Shown here one piece after another: positions 11,901-23,111 of a stretch of 64,000 nucleotides of DNA. Both the position numbers and the translations under genes were made by a program. The stretch is from Ulva prolifera (lineage: Eukaryota; Chlorophyta; Ulvophyceae; Ulvales; Ulvaceae), in NCBI GenBank assembly GCA_023078555.1, contig CM041201.1, positions 8,563,172 to 8,627,171 of the forward strand, in the 5' to 3' direction. Numbering within the stretch: position 1 is the stretch's first letter; each line of letters begins with the position of its first letter. The notes below the pieces were generated by a model that made no database searches, was not told the DNA's origin, and saw only the letters and a program-made list of their open reading frames with translations.

Positions 11901-14687
11901 GTGCGCACACCTGCTGCGTGTGCGCCGGTACGCACGAGCAAGCAGGTAGGTCTCATCATTGAGGAGGAGCCGGTGACACCGCCAAGCGCGGCTGGGCTGT
12001 TCACAGTGCCCGCCGCGCGGCCGGTGCTTGTGCGTGAGGAGAGCGTCACTCCTGTAGCCGCGAGCCTTCCTGCCGAGAGGCCTGCTGCACAGAGGGCTGA
12101 GTCTCCAGCCACACCTCCGCCCGACTCCCGTGTCAGCCCGGACATCAAGACGGAGATCAAGTCCGAGCCGCCGCAATTGTCTAATGGCGCCATGAAAGGT
12201 GTGACCACAGCGGAATTGAAGCGCAGCCCGGGCGGCAAACGAGACGCAGCCCTGGCAGAGCCACCAGAGCGGCCGCTGGGCAGCGCTGCGGCTCACGCTG
12301 CGCCTCCGCCTATAGCTGTGAAGCCACAAGATGCCCACACTCGATTCCTGCCGGAAGTGCATGGCTCCCCGGTCACACCACCCGAGGGCCTCCCCCCGGA
12401 GGCACAGGATGCGCGGCAGCCATTTGGGCCGCCCGCTCTCACTGAGCCCGCAGAGCCGCCCCCCGCCCCATCATCTGTGGCCCCACCTCCAGCGCCGCGG
12501 TCACCCCCAGGGTGCGCCGCGCAGCGGCCGCCTGCGGCTCCACCTCCCCCTGAACCTGCGCTGCGGCCAGCTCCACCGGCAGCGCCCCAGGCCCGGCCAC
12601 CCGACGGTGTGCCTCCGCAGCTGCTCAGGCCTGCGTCGACAGCTAAGACACTCAGAATCTAGTCGATGCCCTCGCCAGGTGTCGTACATGCACGTTCACC
12701 ATGGCGATGTTGAATGGTTCTGACATAATCCATGTTTGCAGGGTCCGGATCGGGCAGTGGGGGGGCCCCAGTTGCGCCTGTGGCCCCCACAGCATCCCAT
12801 TGGACACCACCATCCCCACACTACGCAGGTCCCAGCTCCCAGGCTCCGCCTCCGGCCGGGCCAGCACAGCAGATGATATCCGGCGGCAAGCTGCTGCTGC
12901 TGGTCCGGGTCGAGGGCACGCTGGTGGATGTTGCCAAGCCTGTGAGTGTTGACAAGTGGCCTGCAGAGCAGCGGCAGCAGCTGCAGCTGAGCGTGAAGAC
13001 CCAACACCCCAACGACACCAGCCTGCTGCAATTGCCGGGGTCGCTGCTGTGGGTCAAGCTCCGCCCAGGCATCCGGACGTGTCTGCGGCAACTTTCAGCC
13101 TGCTTCTCAATGCGCCTGGTGTGTCCCCTGGGTGCTCTGTGGGGTGTTGCGAACTACTCAGCTTTGGATATTCGTTCTACCTTGCATCTGTATGCACCTT
13201 TCCTGCACTGACTCCAACAAAACCTATATTCTGCAACTGCAGCAGTTACAGTTCGCTGCAACAGGGCTCGCAGCCATACGAGAAGGTGAGTGACGGATGT
13301 TGGTCAATCGCCTCCTTCCCGCCCACACCAAGATGATCAATACAGAACAGCTGCTCTTGAAGCCTTCATGGAGCCTTGGTGCCATGAGCGCTACAGTGCA
13401 GTTCACATCAGCATTGGTGTTCTGTCTGGCACTGTGTGGCAGCCCCGGGGCGCTCTGCCGTGGCGAAAGGTGCAATTGCGGGTTCTGTTTGCAGGTGAGT
13501 GACTTGAAGCCGGAGGTTTTGACACACATCCAGCACATGCTTGACCCTCGTGGCACTCTGTTTGAGGGCTCCGTCGTGGACAGCGGGTCAAAGGTGTCTG
13601 GCAGCAAGGGCAAACCGGTCCGGCACCTGGACCGCGAGCGGGGCGTGGCCGGGCTGCTGCCGCTCACACTTATCCTCGATGTCAAGCATCAGCAGTTCTG
13701 GCAGCCCTCAGACTCGCAGTATGTCCTTCACTGCGAGCGGTATTGCTACTTTCCACGTAGCTCAACGGTACGCATTCTCTTTTGCATGCATGAGTAAGGA
13801 ATGGTTGCCCCGTTGTCATGTACCAAGACACCAAGCCACTGACTCACACCCACTCCTCATTTCCCAGCCAGCATCTGCCACGGTGGTATGTTGTATGCAC
13901 TCTTGCATCGGACGCAGACTGCTGAAGCATCTGCTCCATCAGGCACATCCATGAAGTTTGATATCCACTTGGTCTCCTACAGACTCCGTCTCGTGCTTGA
14001 TTTCGAGCTCCGTGTGTGTATCGCGGTGAGACTGATGGCATGATGAGGATGGCATTTTGAATTGTTCCAGGATTGATAAAAAGCACAATATTGTAATGTA
14101 GGCCACAACAATGCCATGCCTTCTTGCGGCCGGCAGGGATGAGTCCGCCATAGGAGGCGTGTTTTCATGTGCGTGCAGCGCACTGCTACTGATTCACCGG
14201 CGCTGCCTCGAAACGCTCATGTCTCAGCCCTGCTCTGCTGCGGCCAGCAGTAATGGCGCATTCCTGGCTTGGGATGCAGCTTCAGTGATGAGGCGCGAGC
14301 GGTCCCGAGTGCTGCAAGGCTGCGTCGTGCAGCTGGCATCATGTGCTGCATCTCTGAGGGTAAGCTCCTGAGCTGCTCTGTTCATGGGTAGGGGACAAGA
14401 AAGCAGTGCATGCCCTCACTGGAGTGGATGGCATGCAGGAAAGGCAGATCGAGTACTTGCAAGAACTAGCACGGGACTTTGGAGCTCATTGGGGTGGGAA
14501 GGGTGCAATCAATGCTGCAAACAGCGATGATATCACCCATGTGATTGCTACTTCGCCTGATAGCCCAGAGGCTATCTGGGGGATACAAAACGGCCGTGCA
14601 GTGGTCAAGCCATCCTGGCTCCTATGCTGCTCATTGTCATGGAGACGGGAGGCCGAAATGTCTTTTGCTGTTACTGAATGGGAGTAG
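8926..14687 (+). CDS. CPL3-like FCP1/BRCT protein, catalytic aspartates missing
   Basis: Exons: 8926-8982, 9169-9671, 9769-10008, 10361-12606, 12742-13120, 13246-13285, 13495-13767, 14102-14359 and 14439-14687. They close in phase at 1414 residues. The join between exons 3 and 4 is the least certain. The N-terminus is acidic and Arg/Ser-rich. A helical block at the exon 2/3 junction (KQSFTYTCAVLRKGL) resembles the N-terminal block of plant CPL3. A long disordered Ala/Pro region with an RD/RE repeat follows (about 11500-11640). Next is an FCP1/CPD-type domain with LWVKLRPGIRTCL, LDPRGTLFEG and YVLHCERYCYFPRS. A C-terminal BRCT domain follows (ITHVIATSPDSPEAIWG, NGRAVVKPSWLLCC). CPL3 and CPL4 remove phosphates from the RNA polymerase II CTD using a DxDxT nucleophile motif. 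Here the aligned positions read RVEGT (Arg1071 and Glu1073, bases 12906-12914), and the distal DD reads DV. By family rules this is a pseudophosphatase. A TGTAA lies at 14817. Confidence 0.85.
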
Positions 14688-15065
14688 TCACTGAGCCGTT
14701 TGCTCACTCTATGCTGAGGTAGTAGGTCTGATTTTTCTCAATGTCCTCAAGATAATTAATTCATGAACTTTTGGACAGACGTGATTTCGGAAACATTTAC
14801 ATCATCTATTGGAACATGTAAGGGACGATACATAAAGGAAACTGTCTTGATGCCAGCTGATTTTGGCAATGTTGCATTTCTGCAATTCCATGACAGCACA
14901 ATTATCTGATGTACATTTGATCAGGCTGTGCATCCTTGCACAGTACCTGTGCCAGGGTCGCCATCATCACTAGATGCACTTGATGAAGATGGCCACAAGT
15001 TGGTCGATGCATCGATGGATTCATCATTCAACAAAGTCCTTCTCAATCGCTCCAGCCTTCGCCGC
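14688..15065. other. Gap between convergent genes
   Basis: 3' flanks of the CPL3-like (+) and disordered-protein (-) genes. TGTAA at 14817-14821 fits the poly(A) signal of the former. AT-richer than the coding sequence; no gene seen. Confidence 0.5.
14817..14821 (+). terminator. Candidate TGTAA poly(A) signal of the CPL3-like gene
   Basis: TGTAA 130 nt after the stop codon. TGTAA is the common green-algal polyadenylation signal. The assignment rests on position only. Confidence 0.4.
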
Positions 15066-18000
15066 CTACTGGTACTGCACACATGATCCTGTTTTGAGCA
15101 CGATAACGCTGTCCACAAACAGCAAGCACGCATGGGATTGGGACACGCACCCCCGGTCCATGACATCTGTAGGCTGGTTGCTGCTGTCATCAAGCGCACC
15201 AGCTGAGGATGCGCGCTGACTGACATCAGAAATGTAGCCAGAACAATCGGACGGCATGCCCATGTCCGGAATAGCTGCTATGACAGCCTCCATATCTGGC
15301 GGCCGCCATAACTTCCTTCGCAGTGACGCATACTGGTCTAGCGTGCCCTGCCCCACTGTCCCCTGCGGAACGGTCTCCTGCCGCGCAGTCGCCGTGCGGC
15401 CTGCACCATGGATGTACGCAGGCTGCAACAGCTCCCTGATCGCTGGTGACATCTCTGAAGGGCTGGCCCATGTCGTGTGCAAGCCCGTGGCTGATACCGG
15501 CTCCGCCCGAGGCGTCGTGGCCGCGGACACAGCCCCACTGTCTTCACCAGCCCCGCCGTGCGCATCGCCTGCATCTTTCCCTGCATTCTCCGTCGCCAAA
15601 CCAGCTATAGGACCCGATTCCACGGGCGGGACATCAGCGGCACCGCTCCCTTCCTCTGCAATCGGCACCGACTCCACACTGCAGGCAGCCTCAGAGGCGG
15701 GCTTGTCCACGTCCGCACACGCACCACCGTCCCTGTCGACCTCAGGTTCAGCATCGGCACCTGCGTCGTCATCAGAATCGGGTGCGGCGGCTTCACGGGA
15801 CACCGCGAGGGCGCGGGCGACCAGCTCTTCGCGCTGTGCCAGAACCTCCTGCAACGATAGGTAGGAGGCGGAGACCCGGGGCGTCTCGGGGGAGTCCGAG
15901 TTGCACCGGCGCAGCGGCGGTGCCAGTGCGGCAGCGCGGCGGCCCGTGATTTCAAAGTCCTCTGAGGAGCGGGCAGATGCGAGAGCGAGCCTCGTGTTGT
16001 GTCTCATCTCTGCACCGCATGACTCTACCGTGGCTGCAGTGTTGGGGCCTCCAGCACATCCGAGACCCACTCGCATCCCCAAACACCAGCAACAGGACCT
16101 GGACATCTTAATATACAACACAGCCAGACATTACTTGGGGGATACTTGCGATCCACCAGTACCTAAAAGACACTACCTGCAGGCTAGTGAGGGCGTGCTG
16201 CAGCTATATGTGCCGCTGCTGGTGTGCAGCCTCCAATGCAAGCATGCGGACGATGACTCTGTCGGAAACTGTGCATGCACACGGACGTGCTCAGTTCAGG
16301 CTGCGGTGTGAAGCGATGCAAGCAGGTTGTTGCATACCTTGATACTTTTCCCGGATCCGTTCTTCGAGGGAGACTGGCCGCCTCCAGGTTGGCATCGAGT
16401 CAGACAGCACAGGCATACAGCCTGAAGATGCCACTGTGCCATGAACTGTAGCCTCATGCATACCACCATAGGGGTACACTGCAGGCCCAGCCTGTGGAAA
16501 GGCAGCCGTTACCGGCACCCCAATAGCGATGCTCCCCAGAATTTCTTGCATGGGCAAATTTCCATGGGAATCATCTGGGGAAGCAGTCTCCGAAACTTTC
16601 TCTTCTGCCAACTGACCTACACAGCAGCTGCAGTTGTCTGCACAGCGTGGACATGTCCTTGCGGCATTCTCGCATTCGCAAGATCACTCACCTGACAGAT
16701 TTCGGTTGATACTGTCAGGGTCGCCATCATGTTCACCTGCTTCTTTTTCACTTACACTGTTTGCAGCTACAGCGTCAGCATCTGCGTCACCAGATTCACT
16801 CCCATGAGCCTGTTTGTCTCCAGCAGCTGGACCTTTGCCAGAGGACCCGCCATCGCCTGAAACTTCAGTGTTTGCCGCTTCACCCTCCGGCCCTTGTCCA
16901 GCACCCTCAGCAGCGTCCTCAGCATCACTGTGCTCTGATGCATGTGAACCACCGGAGCCCTCCGATCCTGCGCTCCCATCCTCAGCGCGGCTTGCAGTTG
17001 GGCTGACATGCCCGTCACCTCCTTCGCTCGAGTGACTGCCACTCTCCTGCCCCCCAGCTGCCAGTGCCTGCAGGCGAGCCTCTAGCGCCTCGTGCAGGAT
17101 GTCCACCGCGACGGAGTCGCGGAGGTCGGGCGCTGCCATTTTGATGTCACTCAACATCTCCCGCCCCGCTGCAGTCGCATCTGCAACAGCGCTTTCAGGC
17201 CCCTCGTCGTTGCCGGCAGCGCCACTTCCCCCCGGACCCGTCCTGTCCTCAGCGCCGCGACGTGACCAGGCGCGCCCATCTATATCGGCATGCTGTGTCT
17301 TGGGCGGCTCGAAAGCCGGGTGGTGTCCGTCCCGATGCTGCTCCGGGCTCGTGGCCATGCTGGAGGACGCGGCGGAGCCGCTCCGCAGCGCCCCGGCCTC
17401 GATTGCGCGCCGAACACCCGCAGCGCAGAGGTCCTGCATCATGCCGTGCATCGCGGGCGCGCCCATTGCAGCCGGCCGGCCCGGTCCAGCTGGGAACGGG
17501 AACTCTGTGCCGGGGACGCTGTGCCCACTGTGCAGCAGCTTCTCCAACGCCACAAACTCAGCCGCGCGAGAGTCCTCTGCGCCTTGGTGGCGCTCTGAGT
17601 CGTCCCGTGCCCCGTGTGGGATGATGGACGTGATTGCCGCGGCGGCGCCGGGGGGACGGTGCAGATCAACTATGGACAGGAACTCTTGGCGTGGCTCTGG
17701 TGGCCGAGGCGCCGCCCATGCCGCGGCCTCGACCATCGACCCGAACGGCTGCAGGGGGTCCAGCCCATGCTGCACTGCGCTGAGTGCTTGGGTGTGGGCA
17801 GGCATTCGTAAGCCTGCCCTAGCCTCTCTCTCTCTCCCAGTCTGTGGCGAGTCGCTGCGGTGCTGACGTTGAGCTGGCGCGCCTCCAGCATGCGGAGCGC
17901 TCTCCTGCGCCTGATCTGCCTCATCGCCTGCTGAAGCTGCAGCATGGTTGGTGCTATGAGGCAGCGCAGTGTCGGGGGCAGCAACTGGGGCAGCTGGTAC

Positions 18001-19647
18001 CGGCGCGGACAGTGCTGGAGGTGCATGCTGAGGTAGATGCTGCGGAGGAGACGTCGTGCCATGCCGGATCACCTCTGTCAGCCCCTGCAGCAGCGCCACC
18101 AAAGCCACATCTGTTGTGCTGGAGCCAGCTTGCGGTGGCGTCGCCCCGGCACGCAGCACGGCGCCAGGCTCTGCATGCTCCTGTCGGATCTGCCGCGGCG
18201 CATCGCCGGCCCAAGCCTGCCAATGAGACGAGTCCGCGCCTATGTTTGTAGCTGCCTCACCTTCAGGCGGGGGCCCCCGCATGTGGCTTGTTGCATGGAT
18301 CGGCCAGGAACCGCCGTCCAACATGCGATCCACATGGCCGGGAACATGTGGGCGCATATGGCTGTGTGCATGCACAGGCCCATCCCCCACATGCATGTTC
18401 GCAACCGCCGGCCAGCTCTGCTGTTGCCCACACACCTCAGCTGTGCCGGGGGCAGCCTCCCCAGGGCATGTGTCATGGTGCCCACTCGCCTGCGGTGGGG
18501 ACCGCCCAGACTGGCCATACCCTGGGGCCAAAGATCCAGACTTACTGACGCCAGAAGCTCGTGGCCGAGCTGAACCCTCTTCAGCGGTAGGCACTCCTGA
18601 CACACGCCGGCCGAATGCGACGTCCGCTGGCCGCCCGCGCCGCCGCTCAACGGCGCGGTCGAATGCAGCCTGCGCACGGGCCGACATGGCCGCCGCGCGA
18701 ATGTTGCTGCCATCTCTCAGCGGCGGCCGCTGCGCTGGCATGGCCTTCTGTGCTCGCGCCCCGGCAGACCTCGATCGCTTCCGCGCCGGCGGCGCCCTTG
18801 CATCCTCTTCCCCAGCCCGGCCCGCCCGCGCCGCAGGACGGAGCGGTGGTTGCTCCAGCCCCGCCTCTTCCCCTGCCTCGTCCTGCGCCACCGCCCAGGC
18901 CCCCCCAGACCGCCGCGCACTCGCAGCCTGCCGCGCAGACAGCCGTTGCAGCGCCTTCGCCGCGGATAGCGCCCCAGACTTTGCACCTGCAGCGCGGCCG
19001 CTGGAGGACAGCGCCGCCGCGCCGCCTTCGCTCACGTCGTGCTGGATCTGCGCAGCCCGCAGCGTGACCTCATATGCACACGCCGCCGCAAACACTGACA
19101 GATCCTCCATCGCCTCCACGCTGTGCCAGCTTGGCAGGCCACCCGGAGGGGCCGGCGGCACCGCTGAGTCCGCCCCCCGCTTAAACGACTGCACTGCCGC
19201 CTGTGCCTCCGCGGCCAGTGCACGCGCCTTGCCCTTCGCCGCCGAGTAGTCCACCCCCGGCCCCATCGATGTCGCCAGGCGCTCTGCCGCCAGAGCCTCA
19301 TAGTCCGGCTGCGGTGGCTCCAAAGCCGTCTGCGTTTTTATAGCGGCCTCAGGAAGCAGGGCAGCGCGAGCCGCATCCACCATGGCCTGGAGGGAGGGGT
19401 GCAAAGGGGGCTCTACAGGGCGACCCAGAGGCGAGGGCGGCGAGGCGGCTACAGATTCCGGCTGCTCAGGAGGTGAGGCACCGCGTGAGGCGCTGCTACA
19501 CGGCGTCCCTGGGCGGGATGCAGCTGTCTCCGTGACTGTCGCCTTGTGCCGCGCCGGTGCCTGCTGACGTGGCACCCGCCTTTGAGCTGCCCGACCATTG
19601 TGAGCCATGGCCTTGGTAGCTGCACGCACAGGTACCGGCTGAACCAT
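15066..19647 (-). CDS. Large disordered protein, unidentified
   Basis: Three exons, 16692-19647, 16338-16616 and 15066-16009, with canonical boundaries (donors GTGAGT and GTATGC) and consistent phase, giving 1392 residues. Exon 1 alone is an uninterrupted ORF of nearly 1 kb of protein. Composition is rich in Ala, Gly, Ser, Pro, His and Glu, with no membrane segment. Possible ordered islands are a helix-prone N-terminal stretch around HPSLQAMVDAARAALLPEAA and ERLATSMGPGVDYSAAKGKA, a basic patch ARKRSRSAGARAQKAMP (nuclear-signal-like), exon 2's PTWRRPVSLEERIREKYQ and exon 3's YLSLQEVLAQREELVARAL (coiled-coil-like). An acidic Asp/Glu/Ser tail ends exon 1. No family was recognised. A regulatory or scaffolding role in the nucleus is only a guess from composition. 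It is convergent with the CPL3-like gene. Confidence 0.75.
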
Positions 19648-20314
19648 CCAGCCGTTATAGGCAAGTGGGAATGGCGGCCGGGCCAGTGCAGCAAGCAGTA
19701 TGCTGGCAATCAGACAAAGCTGTATAGAGCCTTGCCACTCTCAAACGTAGATGCACTTTATTGCAGGTGCAGGTATAGAAGTATGGTGGTACAGCGGTCA
19801 TCAGCAATTTTGAACATGGCCTTTTATGTGGCAGTGAACACGCAGCTTCGAGGGCATACAGCAATGTTCGTCTGAATCGGCACGCCAAGTCACCAGGAGG
19901 ACGTGTGGTGCGCACCCCCAGCAGCTGACTGGCCTGCTGCTGTCGCCCTGGCTGCTGCACGTGCTGCAGGCGGGCCAGGGCCATCTGATTTTGCGGTCGC
20001 TCGTAAGTGTTGGGCTGCGAGGGGGTGACGCAAATCTGGTGCCAGTAGCTTGGCTTCGCTGCCAGGAGCCAGGTTGGCTGCAGACATAGATGGTGGGCTC
20101 TCTACTCCTGCCTGAGACTGTGGCTGTGGCAGGCGCCGCAGAGACCGGCCCTGCAGGAGCAATAGTGCAGTGCCAGGTCGCTATCGCTTGATGTGCTGAC
20201 CAGCGTGACACCCACAAGCTGCAGTAGGCAGCTGCTGTGTACGCCACAGCACGCCCAGCAGGCCACATTCAAACAAAATTTTATGGCCAGCATCGGCTAT
20301 ATAGGGAATCAGGA
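19648..20314. other. Gap between two minus-strand genes
   Basis: 5' flank of the large disordered-protein gene and 3' flank of the next. Short open frames here show no protein-like signal, so no gene is called. An unseen extra 3' exon of the upstream gene cannot be excluded. Confidence 0.4.
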
Positions 20315-21920
20315 TCAGCGACGGCTTGTGTAGGACTTATCATGAAGGCAGTGGAGGCACACCACAGGAGTCGCGGAATGGGGCGGCGGAGGGGCGTGCG
20401 GAGCTGCCTCTGTTAAGCGATGCCCTACCACTCGAGGGCCAATAGGCTTTTCCTGGACCATGGCTGCAAACATCCCTGGTCCCACTGCGTTTGCTAAAGC
20501 ACTGTTGGCAATTCCCATGCGGCTCTGCTGTAGGAGCACAGCCTTGAGAACCTGGGACAGCTCAGAGTCTGCGTCGTGCTTCACAGCCTGAGCTGCAGCG
20601 ACTGCTGCAGCGGCTGCGACCTGTGTGAGTGTCTCTGCAGGAACATGTGGTGCTGCATGAGGCTGCGTTGTGGCTGGTTGGGCCGGCCATGGATGTGGTG
20701 CTGTCAAACGCTGCTCCGTCTGGCGACATGAAGCGTCGGCCTGGCCTCCTATATGTCCTGGTGCTGTTGCCCTAGGAGAAGACACAGGCTGCAAATGAGA
20801 CTGGATCGGCTGTGTCAGAGTGGGAGGTGCTGCAAAACGATGGAAGCTATCAGTGTGAGGCGAGAGGGGTCTGCTTGTATGACGCATGGGGCTGGGTGGC
20901 GCTGCGGCAGGGTGGGGATGCCTTTCCTTGTGACGGACCAGAGAGTTGACTGCCTGTTCCTGACTATGGATGCGGTCACGCAGAATTGCCTGACCAGCGT
21001 CCGTGAGGCTGAAAGTGTGCTGAGCTTCTGGCTCCGGGCTCCGGGCTGGGCTTGCAGATGCACTGGGCCTTGAGTTCGGGCCTCCCTATACGATCACGCA
21101 TATGAATTGTTATGTTTGAGGGCTGAAGTGCCAAGAAACTGATCACAAAGATTGGCCGCCCGTACCTCACCAAGGTTGCATGCCTCATGAGTGTTCTGCG
21201 ATGGTGATCTGCTTGCTTGTGATTTCCCATGGAGCCCCATCGACCCAAAGACCTGCGAGCATTCGAATTATGCAACCTCTGTCCCAGAACTGAATGTTTT
21301 TTAGGTTGCATCCCAGCACTTCAAAACCTGCAGCATCAACTGGCAGGAGCTCACCTGTTCAACATAGGCCAGAGGCCCATTCAGATCTACGTCATCCACG
21401 TGTATTCCATTAGCAAGTAGGGCCTCCTTGATGGTGCTTTGCATGCTTTCTGCATCCACTACTCCAGCGCGCTCCTGCGCCATGCTGTATACTTTCAAAC
21501 CGGGCGACAACACGGCATGCCGGCACGATGGCTTCGGCTGAATCAATCAACATATCATAGATCGTGGGGAATCAAATCGAAGCACACGTTCATATGTCGG
21601 AATAGCATCCCAGAGAGAGCCTCGGCTCCCGGCTCTTGGGCCTGCGCTGAATTGACGTTTACACCCACGGGTAAACATTCGGCAATGTTTGCCGTCACAT
21701 CTCGAGTGTCCATCCGACCCAAATTCTTCTTTTGCTGTACATTCTGCCCCGTTTCGGCACCAGAGGAGCGGGTGGGCGAGGTACTGTCGGAAGACAAGGG
21801 ACTGCGATCGTCATTTGCTCCGCCCTGGTCTGATGCAGCGGTAGCAAATTTTGCATTGGCCTCGCGCAAGCCCATTTTGGCCCGTTCTAGCTTGAGTTGT
21901 TGTGTAGCGGAAAGCGACAT
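20315..21920 (-). CDS. Unidentified 411-residue protein
   Basis: Three exons, 21586-21920, 21355-21484 and 20315-21085, fit in phase. It starts MSLSATQQLKLERAKMGL, an amphipathic, helix-prone N-terminus. Exon 2 encodes an acidic, structured-looking block (ESMQSTIKEALLANGIHVDD, then LNGPLAYVEQ). Exon 3 has FSLTDAGQAILRDRIHSQEQ, an Ala-rich segment with LTQVAAAAAVAAAQAVKH, SELSQVLKAVLLQQSRMGIA, and a C-terminal CLHC pair in PVVCLHCLHDKSY. No family recognised, no signal peptide and no membrane helix. The exon 1/2 boundary (donor GTGCTT) was chosen for phase and is the weakest call. Confidence 0.6.
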
Positions 21921-22422
21921 TCCTATTTGATACGTTCAGCATCTGTCTCAACGTGACAGGCCTTACTCGAAGCCTAGGCGCGATTGCGTCATGGATGCCA
22001 AACTATCGTGGTGATAGTGTGAAGATTGGCTTGAGGATGTTTTGGCAACGCGTGCATCACGCTGATTCAAGCAATTGGCCAGGCACCACTCTCCGGCTGT
22101 TGCAACGCAGCAGGCAGCTTGCCCCGATCATGCATGCCAAGAACCTGGTCTGAACAAAACAGTTCTCTTGCCTTGGACCCTGGCAGACAGCATAGATGAC
22201 TCATGCGATTCATTAGCACAGCTATATGCAGGGCCATAGCCTTCCATATGCCTTCACCCATGGTCTTGACCTACCCACAAATTCATACAGTGATTGTGAG
22301 CTGAAGATGAGGATGGACAGCTTCACGCACAGCTTGCAGTGTAAGGCTCCAGCAAGAGTCCGCATTAGGGCTGCCCGTCCATGCAGCTGAGATGAAGGGA
22401 CATGCAGGGTGGGGGCTGCCGT

Positions 22423-22454
<32 letters not shown>

Positions 22455-23111
22455 GGACCATGGTGATGACACAGCTTTGTAGGAATTTCGAGCATGCTCA
22501 CCTTGCAGCTGCACATGTACACTTGCGGTTGTGTTGCGTGTATCCCAGCAGCGACCCAGATCATGCGCACTATTCATGGCATTAATCCATGGGTTTTGCT
22601 CGGACGCTTGATTTCCAGATGCTTTGACGCTCTGAGGTGATTGTGCTGGAGTGACTGACCAAATTCTCCCACAGATGGCTACAAGTGTGCTACGGGCTAC
22701 ACAGAAGCAACTCGTCAACCCCTCCCGAGTAAAGTCGCTCTATGGACGGCGCCACATCACATGAGCACAGGATCATAACAGCTGCTAACATTTGTATTTC
22801 CGCGGTGTACTGGTTTACGGCTGCGAAGCCTGGCATGCATGCACATTGCTCGTAAGCCCTCGTCCATGCCCGAACTGCAGCGACTAAGCTCCGTGTGACC
22901 CCCAGCAACATCAAGAGGCTGAGAAATTTGCTATCACATTGCTGCATATGGCGTGTTTGCGGTGATCTCAAGGTCTCCTCGTGTACCTCGTGTCTCGAGC
23001 GATAATCACTTTAGAGGTCCTGAGCGGACCACAGAGTCGAGACGCTCCTTGTAAGGGCTTGAAATAAGCAACATGCGGTATCTGTCGGCTGGAACTTGAC
23101 AACGGGTATAT
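21921..23111. other. Gap upstream of nicastrin, with possible minus-strand exons
   Basis: On the minus strand three stretches look exon-like: about 22740-22950 (with LLMLLGVTRSLVAAVRAW), about 22505-22660 (with QASEQNPWINAMNSAHDLG, ending at a GTGAGC donor) and about 22280-22378 (LMRTLAGALHCKLCVKLS). A 31-nt G-run (22423-22453) separates the last two. No family recognised and the joins are not secure, so no CDS is called. Confidence 0.25.
22423..22453. repeat. Homopolymer (G)31
   Basis: Uninterrupted G-run on the plus strand, C-run on the minus strand. It may lie in an intron of an unconfirmed minus-strand gene. The exact length may be unreliable in sequencing. Confidence 0.9.

Noticed and set aside
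11199-12238. Minus-strand ORFs across the CPL3-like gene's long exon
   Set aside because: Antisense shadows of a low-complexity coding exon. No domains and no splice context.
18242-19249. Long plus-strand ORF (335 residues) opposite the large disordered-protein gene
   Set aside because: It is a GC-rich shadow of the minus-strand exon. Composition is Ala/Arg/Pro noise, and the minus frame has consistent splicing and phase.
22222-22461. Poly-proline/poly-glycine ORFs over homopolymer runs
   Set aside because: Created by the G/C homopolymer. The same artefact appears at 28450-28720 and 33120-33524.
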